A DNA stretch of 64,000 bases, taken from NCBI GenBank assembly GCA_951802425.1, contig OX637796.1:620001-684000 (forward strand), in the 5' to 3' direction. The notes under the pieces are model-generated. The model saw nothing but the letters and a program-made list of their open reading frames with translations. It had not been told where the DNA came from and did not search any database. The stretch comes from Clavaria fumosa. Taxonomy: Eukaryota > Basidiomycota > Agaricomycetes > Agaricales > Clavariaceae. This document shows positions 43,824 through 56,028 of this stretch, one piece after another. Position 1 is the first letter of the stretch. Each line of letters begins with the position of its first letter. Made by a program: the position numbers and the translations under genes.

Positions 43824-45865
43824 ATGGTCTCCTCCAACGTCCTCAAACGCACTGGAACCCAACTCGAACATGAAATGCGCGAATACGAGGAGTTCGAAAG
43901 GGGTGAGGCTAGCCGCGACGAAGAGGCGCTGGCCGAGATGTTGGCCCACCAAAAGGCCGAGCAAGAGCGATGCGCACATCTTCGCGAAGATACTGTGGGG
44001 CGTGAAAAGAAGAAGGGCAAGGTTGCGGGCTCTAGCGAAACGAGGAGCGACGTCGTGGGCCCAAGTCGGGCAGAAGAAAATGTTGCGGGCCCTAGCGGAA
44101 TAAGGGGCAAAGTTGCGGGTGGGGCTGACCCATCGCCCACGGAATTTCTGAAAGCTTGGAAGAAAATCGGGTCAGTGAAGGAGAATAAGGAGTGGAACGA
44201 GAGGGAGCGCGAGGTGCGTAATAGTATTTCTTGTTCCACTTGTCCCTTCTAATTGTTAAAACACAGGACTGCGACAATTGTGTCGCAAAGGGCCGGCAGT
44301 GTGTGCGTAGCACTGCCGGCAAGTGTTGCCAGTGCGCAGAGGACCACGGCAAATGTTCCTGGGTCCAAGAATTTCGGCGATGGCGCGTCAAAAATGAATA
44401 CGGTTGGGATGACGCGCGGGTCGACGAGGCGCTGAAGCGCGCCGAAGGGTCGGAAACGCTGGGGGTGGCGACTCCGAAGGTCGCAAGTCAAGTGGGGGCA
44501 GGGTATGCTACCCTGTCCGTCCCGGGGACTCCTACCCGGCCGACTCATGGGAAACGAACCAGGGCTCGGTCGCGGTCCCCAACACCCGGTCCATCGACAA
44601 AAAGGTGAGTCACAAAACCGGTGTTGTCGAGGGAGTTGGTGGAGGAGGGAGGGAAGGTCGCGGGGATCTTGGTCCCAAGGGCCGATCTCGAGAGGGAGCT
44701 CGTGACGCTCCGTCAGCAAGTCGCGGAACCCACGCAGAAGATTGCGTGGGTATACAAGTCGCATCAGGAGACGGAGTTGGATGCAGAGCTGGCGGTAGCG
44801 AAGCGCTAGTTGGTAGCATTGCGGAGGGGTGACAAAGGTAAGTGTCCAATGCTCCCTGGCTTTTCGTGTTTTTACTGAATTCGCATGTTGGCAGGGAAAG
44901 GGAGGGAGGAGGTGGATGCGGAGATCGCGAAATTGAGGGCGCAGATAGTGGAGGTGGAGAGGGATTTTGAGGTGCTTGAGGGTGACTGGGAAGGTAAGTA
45001 TTCACTTGTTTTACCATGTCACAAAGTAATTTCCTTGTTTCCTCAGACCAGGAGACCAAATTGAGGGACTCGCGTCACGAAGTAAAGGATTTGAAGAAGG
45101 AGAAAGAAGGTAAGTCAACTCTCGTGAGTGTGAAATAAGCTAATTTGCCCGTAGAGTGGTTGGTGTCGACGGGAAAGACTCACGAAGGATTTGAGGAAGT
45201 AAAGGGGGTAATCGCGACAGTGAAAAAGGAATGGGCTGGTAAGTCGTAATTTCACCTCGCGACGTTCTAACTGATTCTCCTGTTTATCTAGATCAAAGGA
45301 TTGAACTGGAGGAGCTTCAGCATAGGCTCGTGGAGGCGGAGGAGTCGGAACACAGTAAGTTCTACAGTCGCGAGTATAAAACGAACTAATTCGTGTCTTT
45401 TTTATAGGATTGTTTGTGACTGTAGGGAAGATGGAGGGGGAGTTATCAGTGTCGAGGGAGCAGGAACGAAGTAAGTCATCGCAGATTTCGTATTCTTGAC
45501 GATGGGCTGATGGTTTGTTTCTAGAATTGCGCAGTCGGTGCGCGACGATGGTCGGCGAGCTCTGCGAGGCTCGATTTCGAGGACGACGAGGCCTCGAAAC
45601 GGTCTTCTTTGCCTACGAAGACCTCTTGCTGAAGCCGCCTCAAGAGCTCCCGCCATGGGTGGAGAAATGGGTGGAGCAGGAGCAGCGTCCTGTGCGGAGG
45701 GAACTATTGGATCTCCCGAGGGTGGACCAGTGGGGTGTGGAGTTGAAGGGTCCCGTGGTTGGAAAGGAGGATAAGGGGGGAGAGGAAGAAGAAGTCGCGA
45801 GTGTGGAAGGTGGGGATGGGGTAGAAGGGTCGCGAAAGGGGAAGGAAAAAGCTCGCAACCAGTAG
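43824..45865 (+). pseudogene. Antisense multi-exon gene of gypsy B: zinc-cluster-like plus coiled coil
   Basis: Exon 1 43824-44213 (MVSSNVLKRTGTQLEHEM; Glu-rich), intron 44214-44266, exon 2 44267-44604 with a Cys cluster CDNCVAKGRQCVRS and CCQCAEDHGKCSW. Downstream comes a series of small exons of about 21-28 codons, each ending AAG or similar before GTAAGT, coding for heptad-like coiled coil (DQETKLRDSRHEVKDLKKEK, DQRIELEELQHRLVEAEES, and others). The final exon (about 45525-45865) ends in an acidic/basic tail, KGKEKARNQ. An in-frame TAG at about 44807 suggests decay. Not part of any standard gypsy polyprotein. A Cys cluster of this spacing might bind zinc and DNA. Function unknown. Confidence 0.7.
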
Positions 45866-45965
45866 ATAGATTTTTTCTTTGTTGTATTTTTATCGCATAT
45901 ATATATTACTGTGAAATTCGAAGTGAGAAAACGAAGACGAAAGGCAAAAATAAGGTGAGGAAAAA

Positions 45966-47230
45966 TTATTGAGTTGTGCGGGTTGCGCGAGGCTTGTCTG
46001 GGTAGGTCGCATGGAAATCTTCGAGGAGTTCCTTCGATCCGGAAAGTGATTCTATGGGTTCCCAGGTGTCGTCCTCTGGTCTGTAACCTTCCCAACGTAC
46101 GAGGTAGAGCACTTTCCTACCCCTCCTTCGAGAATCTAGTATATCGGCGACTTCGTAGTGTTGTTCGCCGTCGACCTCGATAGGGGGTGGGGGTTGCTGT
46201 TGTCGCTGGGGGAAAGCATCGTCGTAAACCTTCTCGAGTAACGAAACGTGGAAAACGTCATGAATTTCTCGCATCGATTTCGGTAACTGGAGACGATATG
46301 CATGAGTCGAAACTTTCGTGAGTATGGGGAAAGGTCCGGCTCGTTTCGAGTCCAGTTTCTTCATTGGTCTCTTCGTCTTCACATTCCGCAAATCTAACCA
46401 CACTCTTGTTCCTTCCTTCCAATCCGGCGTAGTCTCTCTCTTCGGGTCCGCGAAGCGCGAGTAGGCCTTGTTCGCGACCTTGAGTTGGTCTCGTAGATGC
46501 TGGTGAAGCATCTTGAGATCGGTCGCAACCATATGAGCTTCGTGCGCGGGTACGTCGTCGAGAGAAATCGTGAGTCTAGGGTGGTATCCCTTGTTCGCGA
46601 AGAACGGGGAGACACCAGTCGCGCTATGAGGGGTGTTATTGTATACGAACTCGGCGAGCGGGAGTTGGTAATTCCAGTCGTCTTGCTGGTAGTTCGTATA
46701 TATTCGGATATATTGCTCTAGAACCTGGTTGACTCGTTCTGTTTGTCCGTCGGTCTCGCGATGGTAAGCTGTGGAGAGATTTGAAGTAATATCCAAAGCT
46801 TGGCATAACGAAGACCAAAACTTAGAAACAAATAATCTTCCTCTATCCGACACTATATCCGCGGGTAGCCCATGCTTTGAAAAGACATAGGTGACGAAAT
46901 GCTGGGCTAATTCTTTCGCGGTGTCAGTAGTATTGGTAGAAATGAAAATGGCTTGTTTCGTAAGTCGACAGACAACGACGAGGATTGAGTCAAAGGTCGC
47001 GGAGAGAGGGAGGGCTTCGATATGGTCCATCGAAATCGAAGACCAAGGTCACTCGCCTATGGGCAAGGGCTTGAGGAGTCCGTAGGGTTTGTGTCGGACG
47101 GGTTTTGCCCTTGCGCAGGTGTGACAACCACGGACGTAGACGGTTACGTCCTTTCGGAGTCCTAGCCAGAAAAACAACCTATTTATTAGTTGGGTTGTCT
47201 TCCTTATACCTGGATGTCCTCGTAGTTTGT
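45966..47230 (-). pseudogene. Gypsy B integrase and chromodomain
   Basis: On the minus strand: the zinc-binding HHCC part HDHKLRGHPGIRKTTQLINR ... CHTC, the catalytic core with ADIVSDRGRLFVSKFW and QTERVNQVLEQYIRIYTNYQ, the C-terminal KRAGPFPILTKVS, and a chromodomain EVADILDSRRRGRKVLYLVR with WEGYRPEDDTWEP. Chromodomains direct integration to marked chromatin. One in-frame TGA (about 47055) interrupts GE-WPW, where Trp is expected. The N-terminus is cut at about 47250 by foreign sequence. Confidence 0.88.
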
Positions 47231-47254
47231 GGTCATGGTTGGCAGTAGTACTGA

Positions 47255-49032
47255 ATGAAATAATTAACTAGACACAGCAGTTAGGTATAATTCATAGTGT
47301 ACTCTTTGCAGCTACAGCTGGACAAGGAATCCTTATGGTCAGTCAACTTGTCAAGTTAACTTGTCAAAGGTAGTACATGGGGGACTAGTAGACTAGATAC
47401 AGCTGACAGCTGTGGATCTAGTGGACTAGTTACAGCTACTAGGTGTGGACCTGGTGGACTAGTTGCAGGTGCTAGCTATGGGTCTAGTGAACTAGTTACA
47501 GCTGCTAGCTGTGGGTCCAGTGGACTAGTTACAGCTACCAGTTGTGGATCTAGTGGACTAGGTGCAGCAAGTAGGTGTAGGTCTAGTGGACTAGTTGCAG
47601 CTATTAGCTGTAGATGTAGTGAACTAGTTACAGCTAGTAGCTGTGGGCCTAGTGGACTAGTTGCAGCTACTAGCTGTGGGCCTAGTGGACTAGTTACAGC
47701 TACTAGCTGTAGATGTAGTGAACTAGTGACAGCTATTAGTTGTAGATGTAGTGAACTAGTTGCAGCTAGTAGGTGTAGGTCTAGTAGACTAGTTGCAGCT
47801 ATTAGCTGTAGATGTAGTGAACTAGTTACAGCTATTAGTTGTAGATGTAGTGAACTAGTTGCAGCTAGTAGGTGTAGGTCTAGTAGACTAGTTGCAGCTA
47901 CTAGCTGTAGATGTAGTGAACTAGTTACAGCTAGTAGGTGTAGGTCTAGTAGACTAGTTGCAGCTATTAGCTGTAGATGTAGTGCACTAGTTACAGCTAT
48001 TAGTTGTAGATGTAGTGAACTAGTTACAGCTAGTAGCTGTGGGCCTAGTGGACTAGTTGCAGCTACTAGCTGTGGGTCTAGTCAATTACTAGCTGTAGAT
48101 CTGGTGAATTAGTTACAGCTACTAGCTGTGGATCTAGTGGACTAGTTGCAGCTAGTTGCTGTGGGTCTGGTAGACTAGTTACAGCTATTAGCTGTGGATC
48201 TAGTCAGTCAATGATGTAGATTCCTTGCAATAAACTATTGTAATTACAATAGGTGGCCATTGCGAGAATGACTGAACAAACAATGGCAAACAAAATATGC
48301 TAAAATAAAAACAAAAACTCGAAATTGAGCAGCCCTGTGCCTGGTCCCTCAGGTACAGATTACCAATCAAGCATAGCTGCTTTTGGTAAGCTGCTATGAC
48401 TGTGGGAAAATTTTTGCATGGCTTGCAAAATATGACTTTTTATACACCAAAAAATCGGCAAAAATCAGGAGATTCCAGATCTGGACACCCCACATTTGTA
48501 TCTGCCTTGGTTCAGTGTCAATTTGCAAAATACACAGAAAATATTCATTTTTCTACAGTTCTGCAGTACTCTGGCTTAAAAATGGATAGGAGAGGATACG
48601 CACACCTACACACACTACCTGTGGACATATGGGGAGGGTGTGGATTAGTTTAACAACTCACCCACCATCTCTGTCACCTCCCTGGAATCCATTACTAGGA
48701 ATTAGGGTGTTATTGGCCTGGGAGCATGGCTATTTGTAATATTACAAATTCCAGCCATCAGACTACACCTTATGACATTTAATACAATCATACAAAAGCC
48801 CATAATATTTGGTGCAGAATTACAGATTCCCCATGTCTATTTTCCCAAAATTCTCAAAATCTTTCCCCAGACAGTCCCCTTTGTCAAATCACATATTCCT
48901 GTGGTCTGACAGCTGACAATGTATGCATGAATACATGTTCAAAGTTTGGTGAAATTAGGCCAAGTTCTCAAGAAGATAGCCCAGAATGTGTGTTTTTGAG
49001 GACAGTCTAAAGTGAGAGCAAAGATGAAGGCA
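47255..49032. other. Foreign stretch replacing RT-RNase H of gypsy B
   Basis: Gypsy B coding is lost at 49032 (after GLTNAPAT) and resumes at 47250 (before TTANHDHKLRG), but about 1.6 kb of RT/RNase H is absent. In its place lie a minisatellite (47395-48210) and AT-rich non-coding sequence (48210-49030) with no recognised gene. Replacement, not simple insertion, must have occurred. No TSD or TIR was found. Confidence 0.7.
47395..48210. repeat. 33-bp minisatellite rich in CTAGT/ACTAG
   Basis: About 24 units such as GTGAACTAGTTACAGCTAGT plus AGCTGTAGATGTA. Because 33 is divisible by three, an open frame of 11-residue repeats runs through 47726-48112; it is not a gene. Units contain short palindromes (CTAG, AGCT). 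Confidence 0.9.
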
Positions 49033-50200
49033 AGGTCGCGGGTGCGTTTGTGAGTCCAAAAGGCATGACAAGATATTCGAACGCGCCGTAGCGAGTGCGG
49101 AACGCAGTTTTCCACTCGTCTCCTTCAGCTATCCTCACGTTGTTATACCCAACACAGAGGTCGATCTTCGAGTAGATTTTGGCCAAGCGTAATTGGTCGA
49201 CGAGGGTCTCAATTCGAGGAATGGGGTAGCGATTTTTGCAGGTGATCTTGTTGAGACCTCGATAGTCGACGCAGAGGCGAAGGCCTCCATCTTTCTTCTT
49301 CGCAAAGAGTACCGGTGCACCTGTGGGGGATTTCGACGGCCGAATGAAGCCTTTGTCCAACATGTCATCTAAATAATCTTTCAACGTCTTTAACTCCACT
49401 TCTGACATGTTGTACAGCTTCCCGTGAGGAGGTGTTTCGCCTTCCTCAAGTTCAATTCGGTGGTCGTAGTCGCGGTGTGGAGGTAATTCCCGGGCTAGAT
49501 CTTCAGAAAAGACATCCAGGAAGTTGTGATACTTGTGCGGGACTGTTTCTTTGGGTTTTGGAGGGGGTTGAGTGGTCGCGGAACTCGTGAGTATGGATTC
49601 GTCGTTGTAGGGGTTGCTCGCGGGTTGGAAGTATAGGAGACCTATAAATTCTCCTTGTTGTTCCAATCGACGAAGCGTGGTGGCCTTGACCAATTGAACT
49701 TGCGGGGGTTTAGAGGGTTTCGGTGCTGAGTTCGTGAGGTCAGGGGAAGGTTTACTCGGGGGTTTCGCATCCAGAAGAGTGAGAGGGATAGTCGCGGAGC
49801 GGGCTGTCTGTCTGAAACTGAAAGTGAGGTTGGTCCAATCGATCCTAGGGTTCCAGGTTCGCAACCAATCGAGTCCTAGAACCACAGGGGTGAGAGGATG
49901 GGTCTTAGTGACGAGGAACTTAATGGGTTGGATAGTATCGTGGGGAAATTTCGTATTAACGAGGACGTAGTGGGTTATATTGGATCTGGAGGAACTTCCG
50001 TCGAAATATTGAAGCGGTAGGGGTTGTGGGAGTGGTATTAGGAGGTTTGGACGGGTGTTCGCGAGTGCAGAATCGATAAAATTCATGGATGCACCACAGT
50101 CCACAAGAGTATTTAGGAGAATCGAGCCAAAATCTGGTATTTGTGTCTTTATGAGGAAAGATTGGGAGGACTGGGAAGCAATGGGTGTATTAGAAAAGTC
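49033..50200 (-). pseudogene. Gypsy B protease and N-terminal reverse transcriptase
   Basis: The retropepsin region has [18 protein letters not shown] (DCG in place of DSG/DTG) and [18 protein letters not shown]. The RT start has [40 protein letters not shown] and ... [16 protein letters not shown], where it is cut by foreign sequence at 49032; the catalytic YLDD motif is therefore missing. Confidence 0.88.
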
Positions 50201-50406
50201 GCGAGGAAACTGAGGGGAAGAGGAACTAGTCGCGGCCCGCGTGAGTATGGGGGTTGGTTCGTCGTGACTCAGAGTTCCCCCGGAAGCTCCTGAGTCGCTT
50301 CCTCGTTTAACTCTTCATGTGGGTCATCCACATCTTTTTCCACTTCTTCCTCAACTTCGTATTCTTCCTGTAATTCTTCCTCTCCTTCCTCTAGTGTGAA
50401 GACAGC

Positions 50407-52271
50407 TCATCCGGCTACTTGTCGATCAGGGCAGGCAGCGCTGTAGTGTCCAGGCTTTCCACATCTCATACAGAGATTTCCCTGACGACGATGTTCTCGT
50501 TCCTCATCACTAAGGGGGACGTAGGGCGAGTTCGGATTCGGATTCGGCTGGCGAGGCGGATTGGCAGGTCGCGGTGAAGTCACGGGGTTCCCTGCGGCTG
50601 GTCGGGGCATCGTAGAATTATTTCCAGTGGCGGGGTAAGGTCGTGACATCGCTTGGTAATTGCGATTTCCGCCTTGTTGAGCCAAAGGGCGATTTCTGCC
50701 TTGTTGAACAGGGGGACGAGGAGTAGGAGGGTTAGCGCGGAATTGAGTTCGGCGGGTCTCACTCTCATACTCCCGGTGCCTCTGGTCAATTTGCATTGCC
50801 AAATCGCGAAGTTCTTGATACGTCGTGGGTCGCAGAATGACTTTCATGGCCTCTTTGATGCATGTGGACATCGAGCGATAGAGTTCAGATTGTAGGGCGG
50901 CCGAGTTCCAGTTGGATTCGAAAGCAAAGGACTCAAAACGGATGATGTGGTTCGAAAACCATTCATTTTCGCCCATCTGCAACAAGCGAAGGTTCTGGTC
51001 GGCTTCAATCTGCGTGTTGACCACTCCAAACATCCCTCCAAACTTGCGGATGAATCCTTCCCAGGAATGTAGAGCTGGGTGTTCAGCATTGAATTGAAGG
51101 AGGGAGGTGTAGTGGCTCTGCGCGGTGTCCGTGAGGTAAGAGGCAGCGAAAGTAACCCTCTCGTGATCTCCTTGGAAGGTTACGGGCTTGGCGAGAAAGT
51201 CATTAGGCATTCCATGATGAAAGGTTTCCACTTGCGTCAGTCATGACCATTGAACGGTTCGGGACGTCTGGTGTCGAGCTTGGATTCTCGAGCGAAGGCG
51301 TCTCGGGCCAATGGTCCTTCGGAGGGAGGGGCCTGGTAATAGTAATGGTGGTGGTGGGTACCAGGGGCCTCATCTCGAAGCGCGGCGGCGGGGTGTGGGG
51401 GCATAGGGGGGACTGGAGGGACCTGCGGGGCTTCAGCCTGTGACGGAGGGCGAGATGCTGGTCACGTCTCCATCTGGGGTACTGGTCACGCTTCCAGTTG
51501 TGGAATGCGGAAGGGCTCGACCGGAATCTCGAGGCGAGGGGCAGGTTGAAGCGTTGCTTCGGTCCCTATAGGGTCGCGAGGGAGCGCCCTACTCGGAGTA
51601 GTGGCTGGCTGCGTCCATGTAGGCCAGCTGCTGCGAGGGGCGGTGTACCTAGGGATCCTGGAGACAATGGCGGGTCGCTCGTCGGGCGCGGCAGGGTTGG
51701 CAAAGTTCTGCAGGGATTGTGCCGCGACTTGGAAAAGTGGGGCCATGTCTCGGGGTCCTTTTGTAGGCTGGGCGACTCTCGGAGGTCACGAGGGAGTATC
51801 CAGGTCGGGGGGAGACAGGGCTCCTCGGTCGGTAGTGCCTGGATATTGGCGTTGACTCTCGTAGAGTCGGTTCTGCGGGTTAGCTCGGAATCCATCCGTT
51901 AATCGTACCAATGCCTCGTAGAGATTTGTTGTCTCAATGAGATATGCTAATTCTTCATCGAGAGTTCCGGTTTCGTATTGGCGGCGAGTATTGTTGAGAA
52001 TTTGGTAAGTACGGTGGCGAGGGCGGTCGAAGCGCGGGTAGCCAAGCTGCTCCACGAGGGTCTCGGCTTCTTCGCGCGGGGACGAGGCGTGGCTAGGTGC
52101 GATTTGGGCGGGTTCTTCAGGCTGTGATTGAACGACAGACGCGGGTCGTTCTTGTACGGTGGTAGGCGGCTCGCGAGTAGTCTCCAAGATCATTGGAGTG
52201 ATCGTGCGGCTACCTGTGCGTGTCTGGAAGTGATGAGTGGTTGGTTGGGGAGGAGTGTGACTGGAAGACAT
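50407..52271 (-). pseudogene. Gypsy B gag, broken by several stops
   Basis: ATG at 52271 (MSSSHTPPQPTTHHF), then several frames separated by stops (for example near 51786, 51486 and 51235). The retrotransposon gag core reads NDFLAKPVTFQGDHERVTFA and SHYTSLLQFNAEHPALHSW, and the CCHC zinc knuckle CMRCGKPGHYSAAC lies close to the end (about 50440). Pro/Arg-rich linkers between. A decayed capsid gene. Confidence 0.85.
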
Positions 52272-53129
52272 AATGGTTTGTGTTATCCGGGTGTTGAGTG
52301 GTGGGGCGAGGGGGAGACTTGATATTATGTTAGGGCCTGTCCCGTCTCGATAGTAGTGCCGGAGATCGACTTGTTGGTGACCTATGCTGGAAACTCGCTA
52401 AGACCAATCAACTGTTGAGCACAGTGGAGAATGCTCGGTCCCAGAAGGTCGCGAAGACGTCTGAGAAGATGTAAGAGCGAAGAAAGACAAGTATAGAAGA
52501 GGAAGATGTCATTGGGGAGGTCGCGAAGTCGGTAGACGAAGTGTAGAGCGGGAAATTGACGAGGAGAGGGAGATGGATAACGCTGAGAGGGTCGCGAAGT
52601 TGACCGATGAAGTGTGAAGGAGAGAATAGACAAGGTGGGGGAAACTGGTAACGCTGAGAAGGTCGCGAGATCGACTGACGAAGCATGAGAAAGGAAAAGG
52701 ACGAAGTGAAAGAAATAGATGATGATAGAAGGGTCGCAGGTAGTCGCGACAGTGTTGAGAAGTGTGTCAGTGAAGGTGATGACTTTGCCAACCGACGGGA
52801 GAACCTATAGGGTTCGGAGATCAGTACCAAGACAAATAAGAGAGGATACTTAGATCGCACAAGTTGTAGGAGTGCAGAGGGCGAGTTAGAACAGAGTAGA
52901 GTGTGTCTTGGCGATCTTGTGGTCACCAAGAGAGACAAGACCTATCAATCGCGATGGTTCCAAGCTCAAAGGGTGTACTAGCCTCAAGCTTAAACCAATG
53001 TGCGTCAATATCAAGTCTAGAGTACCATAAGTACATGCAAGACCTTATATATACGTACGTGCAGGGAGTATGACGAGAAAGGGAAAGTACAGAGAACACC
53101 AGGCGACAAGACTATAGTAGTACGGGGTA

Positions 53130-56028
53130 CAGTGTAATACTGTTCCCTTGACCACAACTTTGAATTATTATTTTCTCCATGTGATGTCAATATTTATTGC
53201 CCATATTTTTTCACTGACCAATTTAAATGCTTTCTACATGTCCCACAAAATTAAGGAATTATCACTACCAGCAGCGAAGTCTTTCAAATCTCAATGTGAG
53301 CTGGCAGCATTGAAAAGTCACATTTCATCGTTCCTTTGACCAGTGTGACGTCGCATGTGACATCCGTCACAGGCCCTCGTCAGCCTCATCTCCGTGCAAC
53401 TCCCCCACTTGTCCAACATCGTCAGGAAGCATTGGCTTCCTTGGTCGCACCGGCTTTGGGGGCAAATTCCGCTTTGCAATGCCTTCTTCTGTCAGGTGTG
53501 CACACTCAGCCTCCCAGGCTAAAATCGCCGCTGCATGTGCGGCCTTCAACTCGTCCCATTGGGCATTGATTGCTGACCTTGCATTCTTCCTTGTAGCCCT
53601 GTTTATTGCCCTCTGTTCCTTCTCGGCAGCCTCCTCTGCCTTCCGCTGTGCCACTGTCCTCAATTTCTCCTCAAACTCATCAGCAGTCAATGCCACAGCC
53701 TTGCCATCAAAGAGCATGGTACGGTCATCCTTCTTCCGGTTCTGCTTGCTATTCAAGGCCTCGTTTTGCTTGTCCAGGAACATGTGCTGGAAGATCAGCT
53801 GTGCAGATTGTCTCTCAAGCATCGAGTCTCGGGCATGAATGTGTGAATGGGCAAGTTTGAGATTTTTGCGGAGTTCTGTGACATGCTTCTCTAGTGTGTT
53901 GCGGCTGATGTATTCTGTTGGCAGTTCTGCCAGCATCCAGTCTGGTTCTGGAAGGTCTGGGGGAGCCTCAAGAACAGGTGCAGGTACGTTGTCAATGGCC
54001 CTCATCGGTGCTTGTGATACGAGGATAGAACCAGTGGATGTTGCACGGAGCGTCTCTGAGAGCAACTTGATGCGCTTTGAAGCCACAGTCAGAGTGGGAT
54101 CAATGTCCGTATCCCTTGGATGGTGATGCAGCAGTGTGGGGGATGTGAGTTCCTCGTTTTCTATCGGCTGAGTTGAGATTGTTGGTGCGTCAGAGTCCTC
54201 TTCTTCATCATATCGCTGAGCCCGGAAAGCCGCCATGATGCGCCTCACAGGGCTGCTTTGTGGCAGAGGAAAACTGCCCCTCGTAGAGTGAGGGATGCTC
54301 GGTTTCATCTGGCCCACTGTTATCATTCTGGGATCAAATGGATGGATGCCCGTAGCACGGAATGCTGCCAAAACCGTCTCCATATTGAATGCCTTGAGAT
54401 ATGCCTTCCCAAATATGCTGGTGAAGTCGCTCTTCCCAACCGGTCTCCTATTCTTCTCCTCGAAGGCATTTATCTCATTTTTCCAGACTGCCTTCATCTT
54501 TGCGAAGCAAGCGACATCAAGGCCTTGCAAAGCGTGAGTGCAGTGTGGTGGATAGGCCAGCAGAATGATATTGTTAGCCCGAGCAAACTGCACAACATCA
54601 ATGGTGTGATGGGAGCTATGCCCGTCGAGTAGCAAAATTCGTGGTTTGTCGGTGAATCCTTTCTCTTTGGTCTGTGGATTGAAGACTTTCTGGATCCATT
54701 CTAGTGCATGCGCCCCATCTGTCCAACCATTTGGGGAGTGGGAGATCCTGGACAAAAGTTAGTGGCTGTAGTTTGGCTTGGACTTGCACGTACGTCGCTC
54801 GTGCTATGTTGTCTTGACCCCACTTTGACATGAAATTTTGTCCTTTGTAGATGATCATCGGTGTCAGAGCTGTGCCATCAGCACAGATTGTAACAAGTGC
54901 AGTAACATTCTCCAGGTCGGCACCGCCTTGCTTATGTTGGGTCTTTGTGCCTCGCTGGCCAATAACACGTTCAGGGCCTTGATTAGCTGGTGGGAATCCA
55001 CTCTCGTCCATCCCGTAGATATTTTCTGGGGGAATGCTGAGATCAACAATGTACTTCTTGACAAGGTCAAACCAGGATTTGACGGCTTCAGGATTCAGTG
55101 ATTTCGCCCTCTGCATATCTAAGGGCTTGCTCCAGTGTGTCTGGAGTTTTTCATGATGTCGGTCCAAGAAACGGAAGACCCATTGCTTGCCAACTGGGTC
55201 TGTACCTCCCTCGCGACTTGTAATGACTGCATTTGCATAAGATTGAATTGCTTGATGGGAAAGCAGAAAACCGTGATCAGCAGACCCTTGAATGAAGTCA
55301 ACAAGGACTTGTTCTTCTGCGACTGATAGTTTCTGTTTCTTAGAATTGAATTCACTGATGGTGGGCACATCTTCCCTCTTTGTGTGGTAGATGAGAGTGG
55401 TCCGGTTGACTCCATACCTCTTCGCAATTGCACGGCCTCCTTGTCTGTTCTCCTTGGGCCTGGCTTGGTCCATTTTGTACTCTAAGATTGCGAGCTTGAG
55501 CTTTGATTCTTTAACTTGAAGCTGCTTGAGATTCTTGACACGCTCTGACAGTGCATGTTTTGTCATTTTGTGCTGAGATTGGCAAGGGTGAACCAAGGAG
55601 GAGGAACGCGATCGGAAGAGAAGCGCGTGCCCAAATTGGGCATGTCACACCTGTCACGTTGAAATCTAGTCAACGAGAACAAGGCCTTCAGATTCGTCAT
55701 CAGGTGCCCAGCTGGACATGAATTATGCATAGACCAAAAGCCAAATAGAGTAGTTTTCACAGCCATTTTTTTCAAAAATTTATCACCAATTCCTGTTCCA
55801 CAAATCCACTGCCAAAAGTGGATTTGTTCTGTGAACACCTTGCATCAGCGAGACAAAAGCATGCCAAGACGTCAGTTCCGGCCCAAAACACTCAAAATTT
55901 CCCCAAGATATACACCATTACACTCATGATTTTCCTACTTAATTTCCAAAATAGACATGTGGCTACTGCGCTTGCTATCTCCCTTTGGTCAAAGGAACTG
56001 TAGTGGTCAAAGGACCACTATTACACTG
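53130..56028. mobile_element. Pogo-like DNA transposon, apparently complete
   Basis: Ends CAGTGTAATACTGTTCC and, inverted, CAGTGTAATAGTGGTCC; TA duplication at 53128-53129 and 56029-56030; 2899 bp. It carries one intact transposase gene. As the innermost insertion of the A-B-pogo nest, it is the youngest of the three. Confidence 0.94.
53367..55566 (-). CDS. Pogo/Tigger-like DDE transposase
   Basis: Two exons (54794-55566 and 53367-54747, intron 46 bp) give 717 codons in one frame, ATG MTKHALSERV. The N-terminal HTH region reads NRQGGRAIAKRYGVNRTTLI, followed by a CENP-B-type HTH (AEEQVLVDFIQGSADHGFLL ... KQWVFRFLDRHHEKL). The DDE_1 catalytic core has IYGMDESGFPPANQGPERV (first Asp), PRILLLDGHSSHHTIDVVQ (second Asp) and PPHCTHALQGLDVACFAKMK (third Asp). 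The C-terminus has a coiled-coil Lys/Glu/Ala part (KAEEAAEKEQRAINRATRKN). No lesion seen; with matching TIRs and TA TSD it may be an active autonomous copy. Confidence 0.92.

Noticed and set aside
47726..48112. 128-codon frame with 11-residue repeats
   Set aside because: Translation of the 33-bp minisatellite.
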